Made by a program: the position numbers and the translations under genes. A stretch of 64,000 bases of DNA from Phycisphaerae bacterium (GTDB lineage: Bacteria; Planctomycetota; Phycisphaerae; Phycisphaerales; UBA1924). The notes beneath the pieces were generated by a model. The model searched no databases. It was not told the DNA's origin and saw nothing but the letters and a program-made list of their open reading frames with translations. Each line of letters opens with the position of its first letter. Position 1 is the first letter of the stretch. The stretch lies in NCBI GenBank assembly GCA_030432255.1, contig JAUIHS010000003.1:1-64000 (forward strand). The letters run 5' to 3'. This document shows positions 19,297 to 28,551 of this stretch, piece by piece.

Positions 19297-20726
19297 CAGT
19301 GGACTCCCTGCGGTTCGGATGTCGCCTGTTTCCAGGCCAGGTAGCCGCCCTTGAGGTTCCTGACGTCGAATCCCGCGCGTTTGAGAAATGCTGAGGCGCG
19401 GGCGGAGCGGACGCCGCTCCGACAGTTGATCAGGAGTGGGGCGTCCTCGGGCACTTCATCCATGCGGCCTGCGAGTCGCGTGTGAGCGAGGTTGGTCGCG
19501 TCCGGCAGGTGGCCGTCCGCAAACTCGCTCTTCCGGCGGACGTCGAGCACCTTGACTTCATGCTGCGCCATGAGTTCCCGCGCCCTGCCGACATCAATCT
19601 CATCGATGGTTTCCAGCGGGGAGACATGGCGCACTTCACTCGCGGGACACCACCCCTTGATGTGGTCGAGTCCGATCCTGATCAGGTCGCGAATCGCCTC
19701 GTCGAGGGCCGACTCGTCGATGATCAGGTAGATGTCATCGGTGTCGCGAACCATGGATCCCGCATCGGTGTTGAATGACCGGGTCAGTGGGAAGGACAAG
19801 GCACCGGGGATGTGTCCCGACCTGAACTGGTCCCAGGGGCGGGTGTCGATGATGGCGACCTTGCTACTGTCGAGGGATGCCAGATCCGTACCGCTCATTC
19901 GCGGCGGCTCCGGCAGTCCTCTGAGAATTGGTGGGCCCAGTTTGTTGTCGCGCTTCATGTTGGCGAAGTACAGGGGCGGTTCAGGCTGACCCGACAGAAT
20001 GAATTCGACGAAACTCTGCTCACTCGAAGCGGCGAGGATCGCCGGGTTGAAGCGCTTCTCGTAACCGACCGTACTCATGGGTATGGCACCGAGCGCCTTG
20101 CCGCAGGCACTGCCGGCGCCGTGAGCGGGCCATACCTGGACGAAGTCGGGGATATCGGAGAGGCTTCCGACGGTCTTGAAGAGCCGGCGGGCGGAGGGTT
20201 CCATGGCGCCCTGCTGACCGGCGGCTGTTTCGAGCAGGTCGGGCCGACCGAGGTCACCGACGAACACGAAGTCGCCTGTTGCCATGCCGACAGGCTCCGT
20301 TGCGCCCGCGCCGTGATCCGTAATGAGGAAGACGATGTGCTCGGGGGTGTGGCCCGGCGTGTGAATCACGCGGAACTCGATGTTCCCGATCCTGAAGGTG
20401 GCTCCATTCTTGAGCAGGACATGGTCGTACGTGCCACCGCCCAACTTCCTGTTGAGCCACTCGTACTTCCAGTCGGCATCACCCTCGTCAGAAACGTAGA
20501 CCGTCGCCCCGATCGCCTCCGCGAGTTCGCGCGAGCCGGAGAGGAAGTCGGCATGGATGTGCGTCTCGGCTGTGGCCACGATCCGAAGGTCGTTGTCCGC
20601 CGCGAGATTGATGTACCGGTCGACATCCCGTTCCGGGTCGATGACGATGGCTTCGCCGGTCCGCTGGCACCCGATCAGGTACGCGGCCTGCGCGAGCTTC
20701 TCGTCGTAGATCATCCTCATGAACAC
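19296..20726 (-). CDS. Persulfide dioxygenase-rhodanese fusion
   Basis: The product is 476 residues. An N-terminal metallo-beta-lactamase-fold domain at about 1-245 has the ETHE1-type iron-site motif THIHADFLSG, HTPGHTPEH and GDFVFVGDLGRPD. Two rhodanese repeats follow. The first (about 275-350) lacks a catalytic Cys; the second (about 370-470) has INCRSGVRSARA. Such fusions oxidise glutathione persulfide to sulfite and shuttle sulfane sulfur. A GTG start at 20726 is chosen because AGGAGG lies six bases upstream; an ATG two codons on is badly spaced. It is the first gene of the sulfide-detoxification operon with the YgaP-like rhodanese and the TauE/SafE exporter. It is cytoplasmic. Confidence 0.92.
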   Translation of the reverse strand: MFMRMIYDEKLAQAAYLIGCQRTGEAIVIDPERDVDRYINLAADNDLRIVATAETHIHADFLSGSRELAEAIGATVYVSDEGDADWKYEWLNRKLGGGTYDHVLLKNGATFRIGNIEFRVIHTPGHTPEHIVFLITDHGAGATEPVGMATGDFVFVGDLGRPDLLETAAGQQGAMEPSARRLFKTVGSLSDIPDFVQVWPAHGAGSACGKALGAIPMSTVGYEKRFNPAILAASSEQSFVEFILSGQPEPPLYFANMKRDNKLGPPILRGLPEPPRMSGTDLASLDSSKVAIIDTRPWDQFRSGHIPGALSFPLTRSFNTDAGSMVRDTDDIYLIIDESALDEAIRDLIRIGLDHIKGWCPASEVRHVSPLETIDEIDVGRARELMAQHEVKVLDVRRKSEFADGHLPDATNLAHTRLAGRMDEVPEDAPLLINCRSGVRSARASAFLKRAGFDVRNLKGGYLAWKQATSEPQGVH

Positions 20727-20917
20727 GTTACACCTCCTTCAGCTACAGCCGACCCTCAACAGGGAGGCCACTGGACCATTGGAGCCGGAGTCCGGCCTGT
20801 TCGCTCCCCACAAAATGAGAAAAAACCGGTATACGCGTCATGATCCGGTTGCACCACCGCCCCTGGTTCCCGCGGCGGGTCGCTTGACGGCGGTCGTCGA
20901 CCTGCTTCAATGGCGTC

Positions 20918-21442
20918 ATGAATCCACTCCGCACGTACGACTACCTGGTGCTGTCCCGATCCCGGCTCCTTGGCTGGGTCCGTCCCCTCTCGCGGGAGCA
21001 ATACGATTCGGACCATCCGATTGGAATGGGATCGCTCGCGCGGACGCTCCACCACATTCGCGCCGCCGAGTGGTCGTACATGCAGCGCATCCTCGGGCGA
21101 ACCGAGCCCGTCAAAGATGTGAGTCCGGAGCACGACCCCGAGATCACCAGCGGCTGTCCAGTGTCCTTTGAGGTGCTGGAGCCGACATGGGAGCGAGAGG
21201 CGAAGGAGCATCGTGGAGCCATCGCTGCGGTCAGGGATTGGGACTCGGCCACGATCTACACCACGATCTGGGAAGATCGTCCATATCGGTACCGCGCGTC
21301 GCCGGCTGACATCTTCACGCAACTGGTCCTTCACGAGGTGCATCATCGGGCACAGGCGCTGCACATTCTTCGTCATCTCGGGGTCTCGACGGAAGAGATC
21401 GACTACAACGCGCTGATGTGGGAGCACATCGAGTCGGACTGA
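20918..21442 (+). CDS. DinB family protein
   Basis: A 174-residue four-helix-bundle protein of the DinB/YfiT superfamily. The metal triad is probably His46 (LARTLHHIRAAEW), His139 and His143 (VLHEVHHRAQ). Some members are bacillithiol or mycothiol transferases, but most have no known reaction, so I call only the family. The ATG at 20918 has no strong ribosome site. It sits between the divergent sulfur operon and the converging ArsM-like gene, whose stop is four bases from this one's. Confidence 0.88.
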   Translation: MNPLRTYDYLVLSRSRLLGWVRPLSREQYDSDHPIGMGSLARTLHHIRAAEWSYMQRILGRTEPVKDVSPEHDPEITSGCPVSFEVLEPTWEREAKEHRGAIAAVRDWDSATIYTTIWEDRPYRYRASPADIFTQLVLHEVHHRAQALHILRHLGVSTEEIDYNALMWEHIESD

Positions 21443-21446
21443 ATGA

Positions 21447-22202
21447 TCACTGTATTCGCGCCCGGATGACGGCACTTCGGGAGGCTGCATGGCCGGTGCG
21501 GGCATTGCGTTCCCGCGACAGGATCTCGGTGTGTTCGAGTCCGGCGCGGCGAAGCAGATCGATCAGGGCGGTATCGCGCAATGCACCCCCTGTGCATCGG
21601 AACCACTCGTTGAGTGTCGCGGCCGGTGGAGCCGAGTCGTCCTCAAGGATGATCTCTGCAAACACGAATGAGCCTGTCGGTCGGATGACCCTGGCAACCT
21701 CCCGCGCGACCGCTTCCTTGTCCGGAGAAAGGTTGAAGATGCCGTTGGCCGTGACGATGTCAATGCTGTCGTCCGGCATGGGGATGGCCGACGCGGATGC
21801 CTCGTGGATGGTCGCAGAGATGCCCGCCGCGGCGGCATTGCCTCGCGCCTTCTCAACCATTTCAGAAGCGAAGTCGAGGCCGTGCAGCGAGCCGGCCGAC
21901 GGGAATCGGAGCGCGTAGCAGATCAGGTCAAGACCCGCACCGCATCCGATGTCAAGAAGAGTCTCTCCGTCCTGAACTTCGACCCACGGTTGCGGGTTGC
22001 CGGCACCCGTGAAGGATTCGGAGCACTCGGCGGGCAGCCTGTTCAGCAGTTCAGCGTCGTAGCCGACACTCTCGGCGAAGGTCCTGCCGACAGGGAACCC
22101 CGCGGCATCGCCGGGACGTGCTGCCACGGCTCCGTACCGCTCGGCAACGGCTCGTGTAATTGCTTCGGTACCGAGTTCACGAACGAGCGGGTGTTCTGTC
22201 AT
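21447..22202 (-). CDS. ArsM-like SAM-dependent methyltransferase
   Basis: The product is 251 residues from the ATG at 22202, with AGAGG 9 bases upstream; an in-frame ATG at 22211 has no room for a ribosome site. Motif I is LLDIGCGAGLDL, and later motifs are HGLDFASEMV and DDSIDIVTANGIFNLSPDKE. The segment before motif I (GYDAELLNRLPAECSESF, then GAGNPQPW) closely parallels arsenite methyltransferases, where the corresponding SFGCGNP carries an arsenic-binding Cys. Here that Cys is replaced by Ala, although another Cys lies a few residues earlier. The YGAVAARPG start of ArsM is also present without its Cys pair. So it is ArsM-like in ancestry, but arsenic methylation is doubtful. Confidence 0.75.
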   Translation of the reverse strand: MTEHPLVRELGTEAITRAVAERYGAVAARPGDAAGFPVGRTFAESVGYDAELLNRLPAECSESFTGAGNPQPWVEVQDGETLLDIGCGAGLDLICYALRFPSAGSLHGLDFASEMVEKARGNAAAAGISATIHEASASAIPMPDDSIDIVTANGIFNLSPDKEAVAREVARVIRPTGSFVFAEIILEDDSAPPAATLNEWFRCTGGALRDTALIDLLRRAGLEHTEILSRERNARTGHAASRSAVIRARIQ

Positions 22203-22300
22203 CGGACGCATCCTCTGATCCACTGTCGGGCGTGCAAGTTGACCGGAGTGAGTGTACCAGCGGCAGGGATCCTGCATGACTTGATCGTGGCGGTCGACTC

Positions 22301-23281
22301 TCAGGAGGTCGGGTGCTGGTAGACCTTCCAGTCGAACGTCTCGATCAGGGCGTCGACAGTTTCGTGCGTGCGTGTGGCGATGCCGAGCTTTGCGCCGTGC
22401 TCGATCACCTGTCGATTGAGTTGTCCGATCTCGGACTCGCGGCCCCCTCGAATGTCCTGCACCATACTCGGGACGTGATCACTGGCGAGGCGAAGGAGAT
22501 TGCGGACGCGCTCGGAGTAGTCGTCCGGCAGCGAGATTCCCTCTTCTCGTGCAACCGCAACACCTTCCTCCAGGAGTCGGTCCACGATGACGGCCGATGG
22601 TGAATCCAGTACCTCACCGACGGAGCAGTTGACGAGAGCCGCGACTGGATTGACGGCCGCGTTGACAATCGCCTTCTTCCAGACTGCTGACTCGATGTTG
22701 GTCTCGTACGCGGTCTCAAGTCCGCCTGCGGAGAGCGCGGACGCGACCTGTCGACACGCGTCCCCGAATCGTCCGTCGATGCTGCCGATGGCGTGCGGTG
22801 GCTGGTTGAGTGAGACGTGTACTGCACTGCCGTCCGGTGCAAGGGTGGCGCCCAGTGAGAGGACCATGCGGAGTACGCGGTCATTGCCGAGGCGTGCCAT
22901 CAACTCGCGCCCGGGATCGATGCCGTTCTGGAAGCTGATGACGAATGGTGTCCGATTGTCGACCGAGAGCGCCGGCATGGCGTCCAGCAGGTCTGCCGCC
23001 ACGCCGGGAATGGCGGTCGTCTTTGTGGCTACGAAGATCGTGGTCGCTCCGCCCGCAGTTCGGATGTCCTCGACACTTTGAACAATGACCGGGCGGGCCG
23101 AGGCCTCGATCAGGCCTGTCACACGGGCGCCGTGTCGGAAGAGTTCGGCAGCGCGATCTTCGCGGCGACAGACCAGCACAACCGGCATCAGTCGTCCGAG
23201 GACGGCTGCCAGCAGCGTGCCCATGGATCCAGCACCAATGATCGCCGCTCGACGCGACTCCTGTTCCACAAAGCACTCCAT
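22301..23281 (-). CDS. Ketopantoate reductase family protein (PanE/ApbA)
   Basis: A 326-residue NADPH-dependent oxidoreductase. The N-terminal Rossmann fold has IIGAGSMGTLLAA; FVATKTTAI and ISFQNGID are typical of 2-dehydropantoate 2-reductases. The C-terminal helical domain has the conserved Lys-Asn region (AVWKKAIVNAAVNPVAAL) and the substrate-binding SMVQDIRGGRESEI. If orthodox, it reduces 2-dehydropantoate to pantoate for coenzyme A synthesis, but paralogues of this family act on other 2-ketoacids. It stands alone, 98 bp upstream of the ArsM-like gene on the same strand, with no pantothenate genes nearby. I therefore give no gene symbol. Confidence 0.88.
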   Translation of the reverse strand: MECFVEQESRRAAIIGAGSMGTLLAAVLGRLMPVVLVCRREDRAAELFRHGARVTGLIEASARPVIVQSVEDIRTAGGATTIFVATKTTAIPGVAADLLDAMPALSVDNRTPFVISFQNGIDPGRELMARLGNDRVLRMVLSLGATLAPDGSAVHVSLNQPPHAIGSIDGRFGDACRQVASALSAGGLETAYETNIESAVWKKAIVNAAVNPVAALVNCSVGEVLDSPSAVIVDRLLEEGVAVAREEGISLPDDYSERVRNLLRLASDHVPSMVQDIRGGRESEIGQLNRQVIEHGAKLGIATRTHETVDALIETFDWKVYQHPTS

Positions 23282-23363
23282 CGATTCTCGGGTAGCGCAA
23301 ACTGGATGTGAACATCCAGATATGAGGCAGTGTAGCCCGGAATCCGGGTCGCTGCGCGTCGGA

Positions 23364-24896
23364 TCAGGTCAATTCCGCTCGCGCATCGAGAAATGGCTTC
23401 ATCCCGACTTCGTATGACCGCCAGCGACCGACTGACGCGGTGTTGATCGGCTGGTTGACCTGCTCGATCGAATGTGTCCGCGCGTCGGTGTTCTGCTCGT
23501 GCGGGCGCGCACACGCTTCTTCCCAGGACAGCCCGGCGGCTTCGACCAGGCGGCGCGTCTCGCGCTCCGGATTTTCGACGAGGTCCTCGTAGACCACGTC
23601 AATGACGGGGATCCTGAGAACGGCAACGAAGTGCCGGCAGGCTCGCTCCACGTCAGCAAAGTACGAGGCGATGCCTTCGAGCGACGTCGCCCAGGATGTG
23701 CCGGGACCGAACTGATGAAAGTAACAGGAGACCGCGGTGTCGCGTTCATCGCGAACGCACCGCACGATCGGCGCTCCCGGGAAGAGTTTGGCAATCAACG
23801 GGATGTGCAGGACGTTCGCGGGCATCTTGTCCGTGACGAATCGCGCGTCGTGGGACGAAGCGGGCCTCGGCATCGCGTCCCGGTAGCGCGTGCTCATTCC
23901 GTTCAGGACCGACTTCAGCAGCATCTGCGGATGCTGGAGAATGCCGGCGAACTGCGTCACTCCGGGCTGCTGAACCCGCGCGATGAGGTGGCTGAGCGTG
24001 TCCTGCTCACCGCCGGCAGACACCGAGGAGTGAGCGGAAAGGATTCGTTCAACGAGCGTCGTTCCGGATCTGGGCAGGCCGAGGATGAACAGTGGTGCAG
24101 CACCATCGGAAGGCACCGGGCACTCGGGCAGCTGCGCGAATCGGTCCACCGTCATGGCACTGATCATGCGGTCAACGGCAGCGCGATGCCCGCGCGGGTC
24201 GAAGCGCTTCCGATGATCCTGCGCACGTTGGGCCCGGTCGATGATGAGGAACGCGTCCGCATGCCGGCCCTGGCGATCCAGCAGGTTTCCCAGTGCAAAG
24301 CTGGCTTCGACGCGAACCCCGGTTGGAGTCTCCTTGTCAGATACGATCTGATGCAGCAGTTGAATGGCGCGGACCAGCTCGTCGCGGGCGGGAAGCAGGC
24401 GTGCCGCGGCGAGCGCGATCTGGTGGCTCACGGGTGACTGGTCCAGGAAGGGTTCGATGATCCGGAAGGCGTCGTCATCGCGCTTGAGCGACCGGAGCAG
24501 CAGGGCAAGGCCGGCCGCGGCAGTGGCATGATCAGGATCGATGTGCAGAGCACGCTCGAATGTCTCGACGGCCTCCTCCGGCTTTCCGACCATGCGAAGC
24601 GCGCGGGCCCGGAACGTCAGGAGAAGGGGATCACTTGGTTGCAGCGCGAGCGCGCGATCGGCACAGTCGAGTGACGCCGCGAAGTTGCCGAGCTGTCCGT
24701 GGCAGGCGGAGAGCATGCCCCAGGCTCGGGTGTTGCCGGGCGCGGCCTTGATGAGTGGCACAAGGACCTCGGCGCACTCGCGCGGGCGTCCCGCGTAGTA
24801 GTGCTGGACCGCCTCCTCGATTCCAGGGCTGCGGCCGGCCCGCTTCTGCTGGGGGCGTTTTCTGCTGGACCGTGCTGCCATGCCACGCGGCTCCAT
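23364..24896 (-). CDS. TPR-repeat sulfotransferase
   Basis: The product is 510 residues. Residues 25-230 hold five or so tetratricopeptide repeats (PGNTRAWGMLSACHGQLGNF, PDHATAAAGLALLLRSL). A sulfotransferase domain begins at about 268 with the PAPS 5'-phosphosulfate loop LGLPRSGTTLVERIL, and a 3'-phosphate site region (FLRNP-like) is represented by VRCVRDERDTAVSCYFHQF. TPR-sulfotransferase fusions are common in planctomycetes and cyanobacteria and transfer sulfate to glycans or proteins; the acceptor here is unknown. There is no signal peptide. It is monocistronic, 82 bp downstream of the panE-type gene. Confidence 0.88.
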   Translation of the reverse strand: MEPRGMAARSSRKRPQQKRAGRSPGIEEAVQHYYAGRPRECAEVLVPLIKAAPGNTRAWGMLSACHGQLGNFAASLDCADRALALQPSDPLLLTFRARALRMVGKPEEAVETFERALHIDPDHATAAAGLALLLRSLKRDDDAFRIIEPFLDQSPVSHQIALAAARLLPARDELVRAIQLLHQIVSDKETPTGVRVEASFALGNLLDRQGRHADAFLIIDRAQRAQDHRKRFDPRGHRAAVDRMISAMTVDRFAQLPECPVPSDGAAPLFILGLPRSGTTLVERILSAHSSVSAGGEQDTLSHLIARVQQPGVTQFAGILQHPQMLLKSVLNGMSTRYRDAMPRPASSHDARFVTDKMPANVLHIPLIAKLFPGAPIVRCVRDERDTAVSCYFHQFGPGTSWATSLEGIASYFADVERACRHFVAVLRIPVIDVVYEDLVENPERETRRLVEAAGLSWEEACARPHEQNTDARTHSIEQVNQPINTASVGRWRSYEVGMKPFLDARAELT

Positions 24897-24995
24897 TCTG
24901 CGACGCTGAGTGTTCCGCCCGATGCGGAAGCGGCGCTCACTGTAGCAGAGAGGTGGCTGTGGTCTCCCGGGGTTGGCTTGCGCTTTGGGTAAGGA

Positions 24996-27758
24996 CTATG
25001 GCGTGCAGTCTGTGCCCCAGTTCGCGAGGACGATGTTGAGATCGTCGAAGCTGACCAGGCCGGAGCCGTCGATATCACCGAGAGGACCGGCTGTGCCCCA
25101 GGCACCGAGGACTGCGGTGAGATCATCGAAATCGACATCCAGATCGCCATCGGCGTCACCCTCACACTGCGGCATGACATCACCTTCGACCACATCGGCA
25201 AACGGGAAACGCAGGTATGCAACGAGCGCATCGCGTTCAGTTGCGCTCATGGCCAGGACAGCCTGCTTCGCGTTCTCCGCTTCGCCGCCGTGCCAGAGTA
25301 CCGCCTCCATGAGCGAGCGGGCCCGACCATCGTGCAGGTAGTTCGGCTCCTCGGGGTTGCCGTTGGGGTCAAAGGGATCGGTAGGCACGCCCAGGACGTG
25401 TCCCACTTCACCGATGCCCCAGAGTGGAGCGGTGCGCCATTCACCGGCACCGGCTTCGAACTCGGTGCGGCCATCGGCGAGGTCCGGACCCATGTCGTGC
25501 AGCAGCATGTCGGTGAAGGGTTGGATGGTCATGTCCGCGAACTCGGGGAGGGCCGGAGTCGATCCGGTCCGAAGTGTGGGACGATGGCATTGCATGCAAC
25601 CGGCCTGCTCGAAGAGTGACTTGCCAAGCAGTGCGTCGGGATCCCTGTAGTTGTCGCGCGGCGGCACCCCGAGGCCGCGGAGATACGACGTGATCCGGTC
25701 GAGTTGCACCGGGTCGACTTCGGGTGTCGAGTCGTCACCGTTCGCGAGGCACTCTGCTTCGGACGGGGTGCAGTCATGGGTGGGATAGAGTGGGTTGGTC
25801 ATGCCCATGTCGTGGCGAAGCGCTGATGCTGCCTGCTGGCGGAGCGTAGGTTGGGATGCCTTCCACCCGAAGCGACCGAGTGTGATCTGTCCGGTCTCGA
25901 TGTCGTAGACATCATTCGCGCGGCCGGAGATGCCGTCGCCGTCTGAGTCCTCAGGGTCAGCCCACGCGCGAATCTCCGACTCGTCGACGGATTCGAGGAG
26001 GCCGAGACCGACCAGCATGGGCGCGATGCGCTGTGAGACGATGGCATCGGGACCGAGCGGCCCATGGGCCAGGTTCGTGATCTCGACGGTGGGGCGGCGG
26101 AGGGTGTAGGGCGTGCCGTCGTTGAATGTGCCGTCGATGTACTCCCACGTGATGTCAATGTCCGCCTCGGCCGGCGTCGGCGGGACAGCCCGGGGATCAA
26201 GTTGTTCGCCGTAAGCCGGGTGCGGAAGCGGGGCACCGGTGCTGTCGACCCCCGGAACGCTCAGTCGGAAGATGAAGTCTTCAACTTCCGCGGCCTGTCC
26301 CCGGCCATCCAGCATGTGACACTCGATGCATGAGTTGTTGCTGTACTGAGGCCCGAGCAGTCCATGCTGGAAGGCACTGCTCGGTCCCATGTTGAAGTTC
26401 ACGGCGCCACCATTGCAGTCGAAAGCCGTCGGTGGGTTGAAGAGATCACCCGTTTCGAAGTTCGTTTCGAAGAGGATCTTGCCATCGAGGAAGTCGAGCA
26501 GGTTCTGGGGCGTCAGGTTCAGCGCGTGCTGGTTGTACGCATACTGGCGGACGGTCACCGTTGAGAATGATGCGTCCCCTGCTGCGTACGCCCACGGATG
26601 CTGCGTTTCCTGCTGCAGGCGGGGATCGCCGACGTAGTAGTAGAAGAATTCGCTGTAGTAGGTCTGTCCACCGAGCAGTGTGAACTCGAAGTCGACGCGC
26701 TGGCCTTCGTTGAGGTTGTCAATCGTGTATTGGAAGTGATCCGGAGCCGGACTCTCCATGCGGACACCCAGGGCCGTGATGGAGCGACTGCAGAAGGGTT
26801 GCGGTCCTGACTGTGCGAACCACTTGAGGTCGATCGCACCGATTGGGAAAGCAGGCGAGGTCACGACTTCAATGTCGATGGCGTCACCGTGGTCGACAAT
26901 CAGGAAGTCGAAGGACCGGCCGGCGTCGTAGCCGGCGACCCAATGGTCAAATCGCCACTCGTTGGGGTGCCGGTCGCGGAAGCGCGCGGTGCCTTCAGTG
27001 ATGAGGGGATACGCAGGACTGGCAGGCGGCGGATCGCCGACGACGCGCTCGAACCACGCGGTGTCGACGGGTTCAGGGCCGACCATCTCCGTGAAGGTGT
27101 AGTCGATCCGATCTCCGACGGTTGAATCCGGAATGTCTACCGACCAAAGGAATGTGCCCGCGGTGGGCATCGGCAGCGTCTGGAGCGGACCGCGATTCAG
27201 GCGGTAGTGCAGGTCAACGCTCTGTACAGCCGGGAACGGACTGGCGGGTGCGCCCGCTTTGAACGTGATCGTTGCAGGTGCGGAACCGTTGTCGATGACA
27301 TCGTGAATGAAGCCGCGGGTGGAGAGTGGTTCATCTCCGGGATCCCCGCCTCCACCGGGATCGCCACCACCGCCCGGATCGCCTCCGCCGCCTGCGTCGT
27401 CGGACTCAAAGCCCAGGCATCCGCTCGCGACGGTCAGCGTGTGGTCGTCGAATTCGTATTGCCCGGGGATCTGGATGACGAGGTGGAAGGTGACATCGGT
27501 GCCGACGGACAGAGCGCTGGTGCTCCACGAATAGTTGCCAGCCCCGTCATTCGTCATGAAGTAGCCGCCCCCGGGTGGGTTCGGGTAGATCAGGATCGCG
27601 GTCGCCGCGGGGTCCGCCGTGACGTTGAAGGTCGCTTCTGCGCCATCGTGACACAGTGTGCCGACGTAGGTCGGAGCGCCTGACTGTGCCTGGGCAGTTG
27701 CGGTGAAGGGACTCATGCATGCCAGGGCACAGGCAACAGTGGCGGCCTTGATGGTCAT
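24996..27758 (-). CDS. Dihaem oxidoreductase with dockerin-like tail
   Basis: A 920-residue exported protein. It has a signal peptide (TIKAATVACALACM, ATAQAQ), an N-terminal beta-rich region to about 130, a Gly/Asp/Pro linker of (GGGGDP)n at about 128-145, further beta domains to about 390, and then a DHOR-type dihaem domain. The haem sites are CIECH at about 479 and CMQCH at about 719, with TQHPW and MGMTNPLYP segments between. The end (about 866-920) holds two Ca-binding-like repeats DADGDLDVDFDDL and DIDGSGLVSFDDL followed by NWGTDC, a dockerin-like module frequent in Phycisphaerales. It is periplasmic or surface-anchored; electron donor and substrate are unknown. The 90 bp upstream hold a terminator of the PAP-tail gene. 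Confidence 0.85.
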   Translation of the reverse strand: MTIKAATVACALACMSPFTATAQAQSGAPTYVGTLCHDGAEATFNVTADPAATAILIYPNPPGGGYFMTNDGAGNYSWSTSALSVGTDVTFHLVIQIPGQYEFDDHTLTVASGCLGFESDDAGGGGDPGGGGDPGGGGDPGDEPLSTRGFIHDVIDNGSAPATITFKAGAPASPFPAVQSVDLHYRLNRGPLQTLPMPTAGTFLWSVDIPDSTVGDRIDYTFTEMVGPEPVDTAWFERVVGDPPPASPAYPLITEGTARFRDRHPNEWRFDHWVAGYDAGRSFDFLIVDHGDAIDIEVVTSPAFPIGAIDLKWFAQSGPQPFCSRSITALGVRMESPAPDHFQYTIDNLNEGQRVDFEFTLLGGQTYYSEFFYYYVGDPRLQQETQHPWAYAAGDASFSTVTVRQYAYNQHALNLTPQNLLDFLDGKILFETNFETGDLFNPPTAFDCNGGAVNFNMGPSSAFQHGLLGPQYSNNSCIECHMLDGRGQAAEVEDFIFRLSVPGVDSTGAPLPHPAYGEQLDPRAVPPTPAEADIDITWEYIDGTFNDGTPYTLRRPTVEITNLAHGPLGPDAIVSQRIAPMLVGLGLLESVDESEIRAWADPEDSDGDGISGRANDVYDIETGQITLGRFGWKASQPTLRQQAASALRHDMGMTNPLYPTHDCTPSEAECLANGDDSTPEVDPVQLDRITSYLRGLGVPPRDNYRDPDALLGKSLFEQAGCMQCHRPTLRTGSTPALPEFADMTIQPFTDMLLHDMGPDLADGRTEFEAGAGEWRTAPLWGIGEVGHVLGVPTDPFDPNGNPEEPNYLHDGRARSLMEAVLWHGGEAENAKQAVLAMSATERDALVAYLRFPFADVVEGDVMPQCEGDADGDLDVDFDDLTAVLGAWGTAGPLGDIDGSGLVSFDDLNIVLANWGTDCTP

Positions 27759-27786
27759 CGGATGTCTGATCCTTGCCCGGAACGTG

Positions 27787-27821
27787 GAAAAAGGATGGCC
27801 GCCCGCACCGGGTGCGGGCGG
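27787..27821 (-). terminator. Intrinsic terminator
   Basis: A perfect 10-bp stem (CCGCCCGCAC / GTGCGGGCGG) with a 3-nt loop is followed on the minus strand by CCATCC and then TTTTT. It lies 27 bp beyond the stop of the secreted-protein gene at 27849 and just before the dihaem oxidoreductase gene, so the two genes are separate units. Confidence 0.78.
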
Positions 27822-27848
27822 CGTGCAGCGATCAACAGATTGTCTGTC

Positions 27849-28499
27849 TCAGGCGCGGCGACGGCGCGTCGCGACGAGGCATCCGGCGAGGCCGGTGATG
27901 AGTGCCGCTCCGGGAGCGGGCACGAAGCTGACATCGTCGACGATCATGGAGCCGACGGCGCCATCGAATGCACCGGTGACCACGCGGATCGAGATGAAGA
28001 CGGAGTCGGCACCAGCGGGGGCAACGAGTCCGCTCATTCCGACGGGGGTGTAGCCTGGGTTGAGCGCAATGGTCTGGAGTCCGGTGGCGCTCCCCTGGGG
28101 TCCGCCGCCGTTGCTGCCGTCGCCATCGAACCAGAGGACTTCATAGAAGCCGACCGTGCCCGGGCCGGGGTTGCCGGCGGCGAGGAAGGAGAAGTCGTAG
28201 CTGGCGCCGGGGTTGACGCTGCCGACGAGAGTCTGCTGCTGGATTTCGGCGACGGGGCCGAAGTCGGGGGCGCCGGTGACGTTCATTTCCATGTGCCAGT
28301 CGCCGCTGGCCGGGTTCGTCATGACGCGCTCGGTGGAGGCCATGGCCCCCATGGCGCCGCCGAAGATCGCGATCTCTGTCCAGTTATCGGCGTCGATGCC
28401 GGTGCCGGCCTCGAAGCCGCCGTTCATGACCTGTGCGTTGGCGATGGTCGCCGCGAAGAGCGCGATGGCGCTACCCGAGTACGAAGAGACTGATGCCAT
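27849..28499 (-). CDS. Secreted protein with PAP-type sorting tail
   Basis: A 216-residue protein from the ATG at 28499, with GGAGGAG nine bases upstream. It has a signal peptide (ASVSSYSGSAIALFAATI, ANAQ), then NGGFEAGTGIDADNW, the opening typical of carbohydrate-binding-module-like jelly-roll domains in PEP-CTERM proteins. A jelly-roll body follows, with VDDVSF near the end. The tail is VPAPGAALITGLAGC followed by LVATRRRRA, a sorting signal of the same type as in the two other PAP-tail proteins here. A Cys lies inside the tail helix. It is a probable surface protein; ligand unknown. Its promoter region carries repeated CGTTACAT elements. Confidence 0.72.
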   Translation of the reverse strand: MASVSSYSGSAIALFAATIANAQVMNGGFEAGTGIDADNWTEIAIFGGAMGAMASTERVMTNPASGDWHMEMNVTGAPDFGPVAEIQQQTLVGSVNPGASYDFSFLAAGNPGPGTVGFYEVLWFDGDGSNGGGPQGSATGLQTIALNPGYTPVGMSGLVAPAGADSVFISIRVVTGAFDGAVGSMIVDDVSFVPAPGAALITGLAGCLVATRRRRA

Positions 28500-28551
28500 G
28501 ATTTTCCACTCCTCCGTTCCCATGGGTTGAAGAATGACGTGTTTGCGGGAA

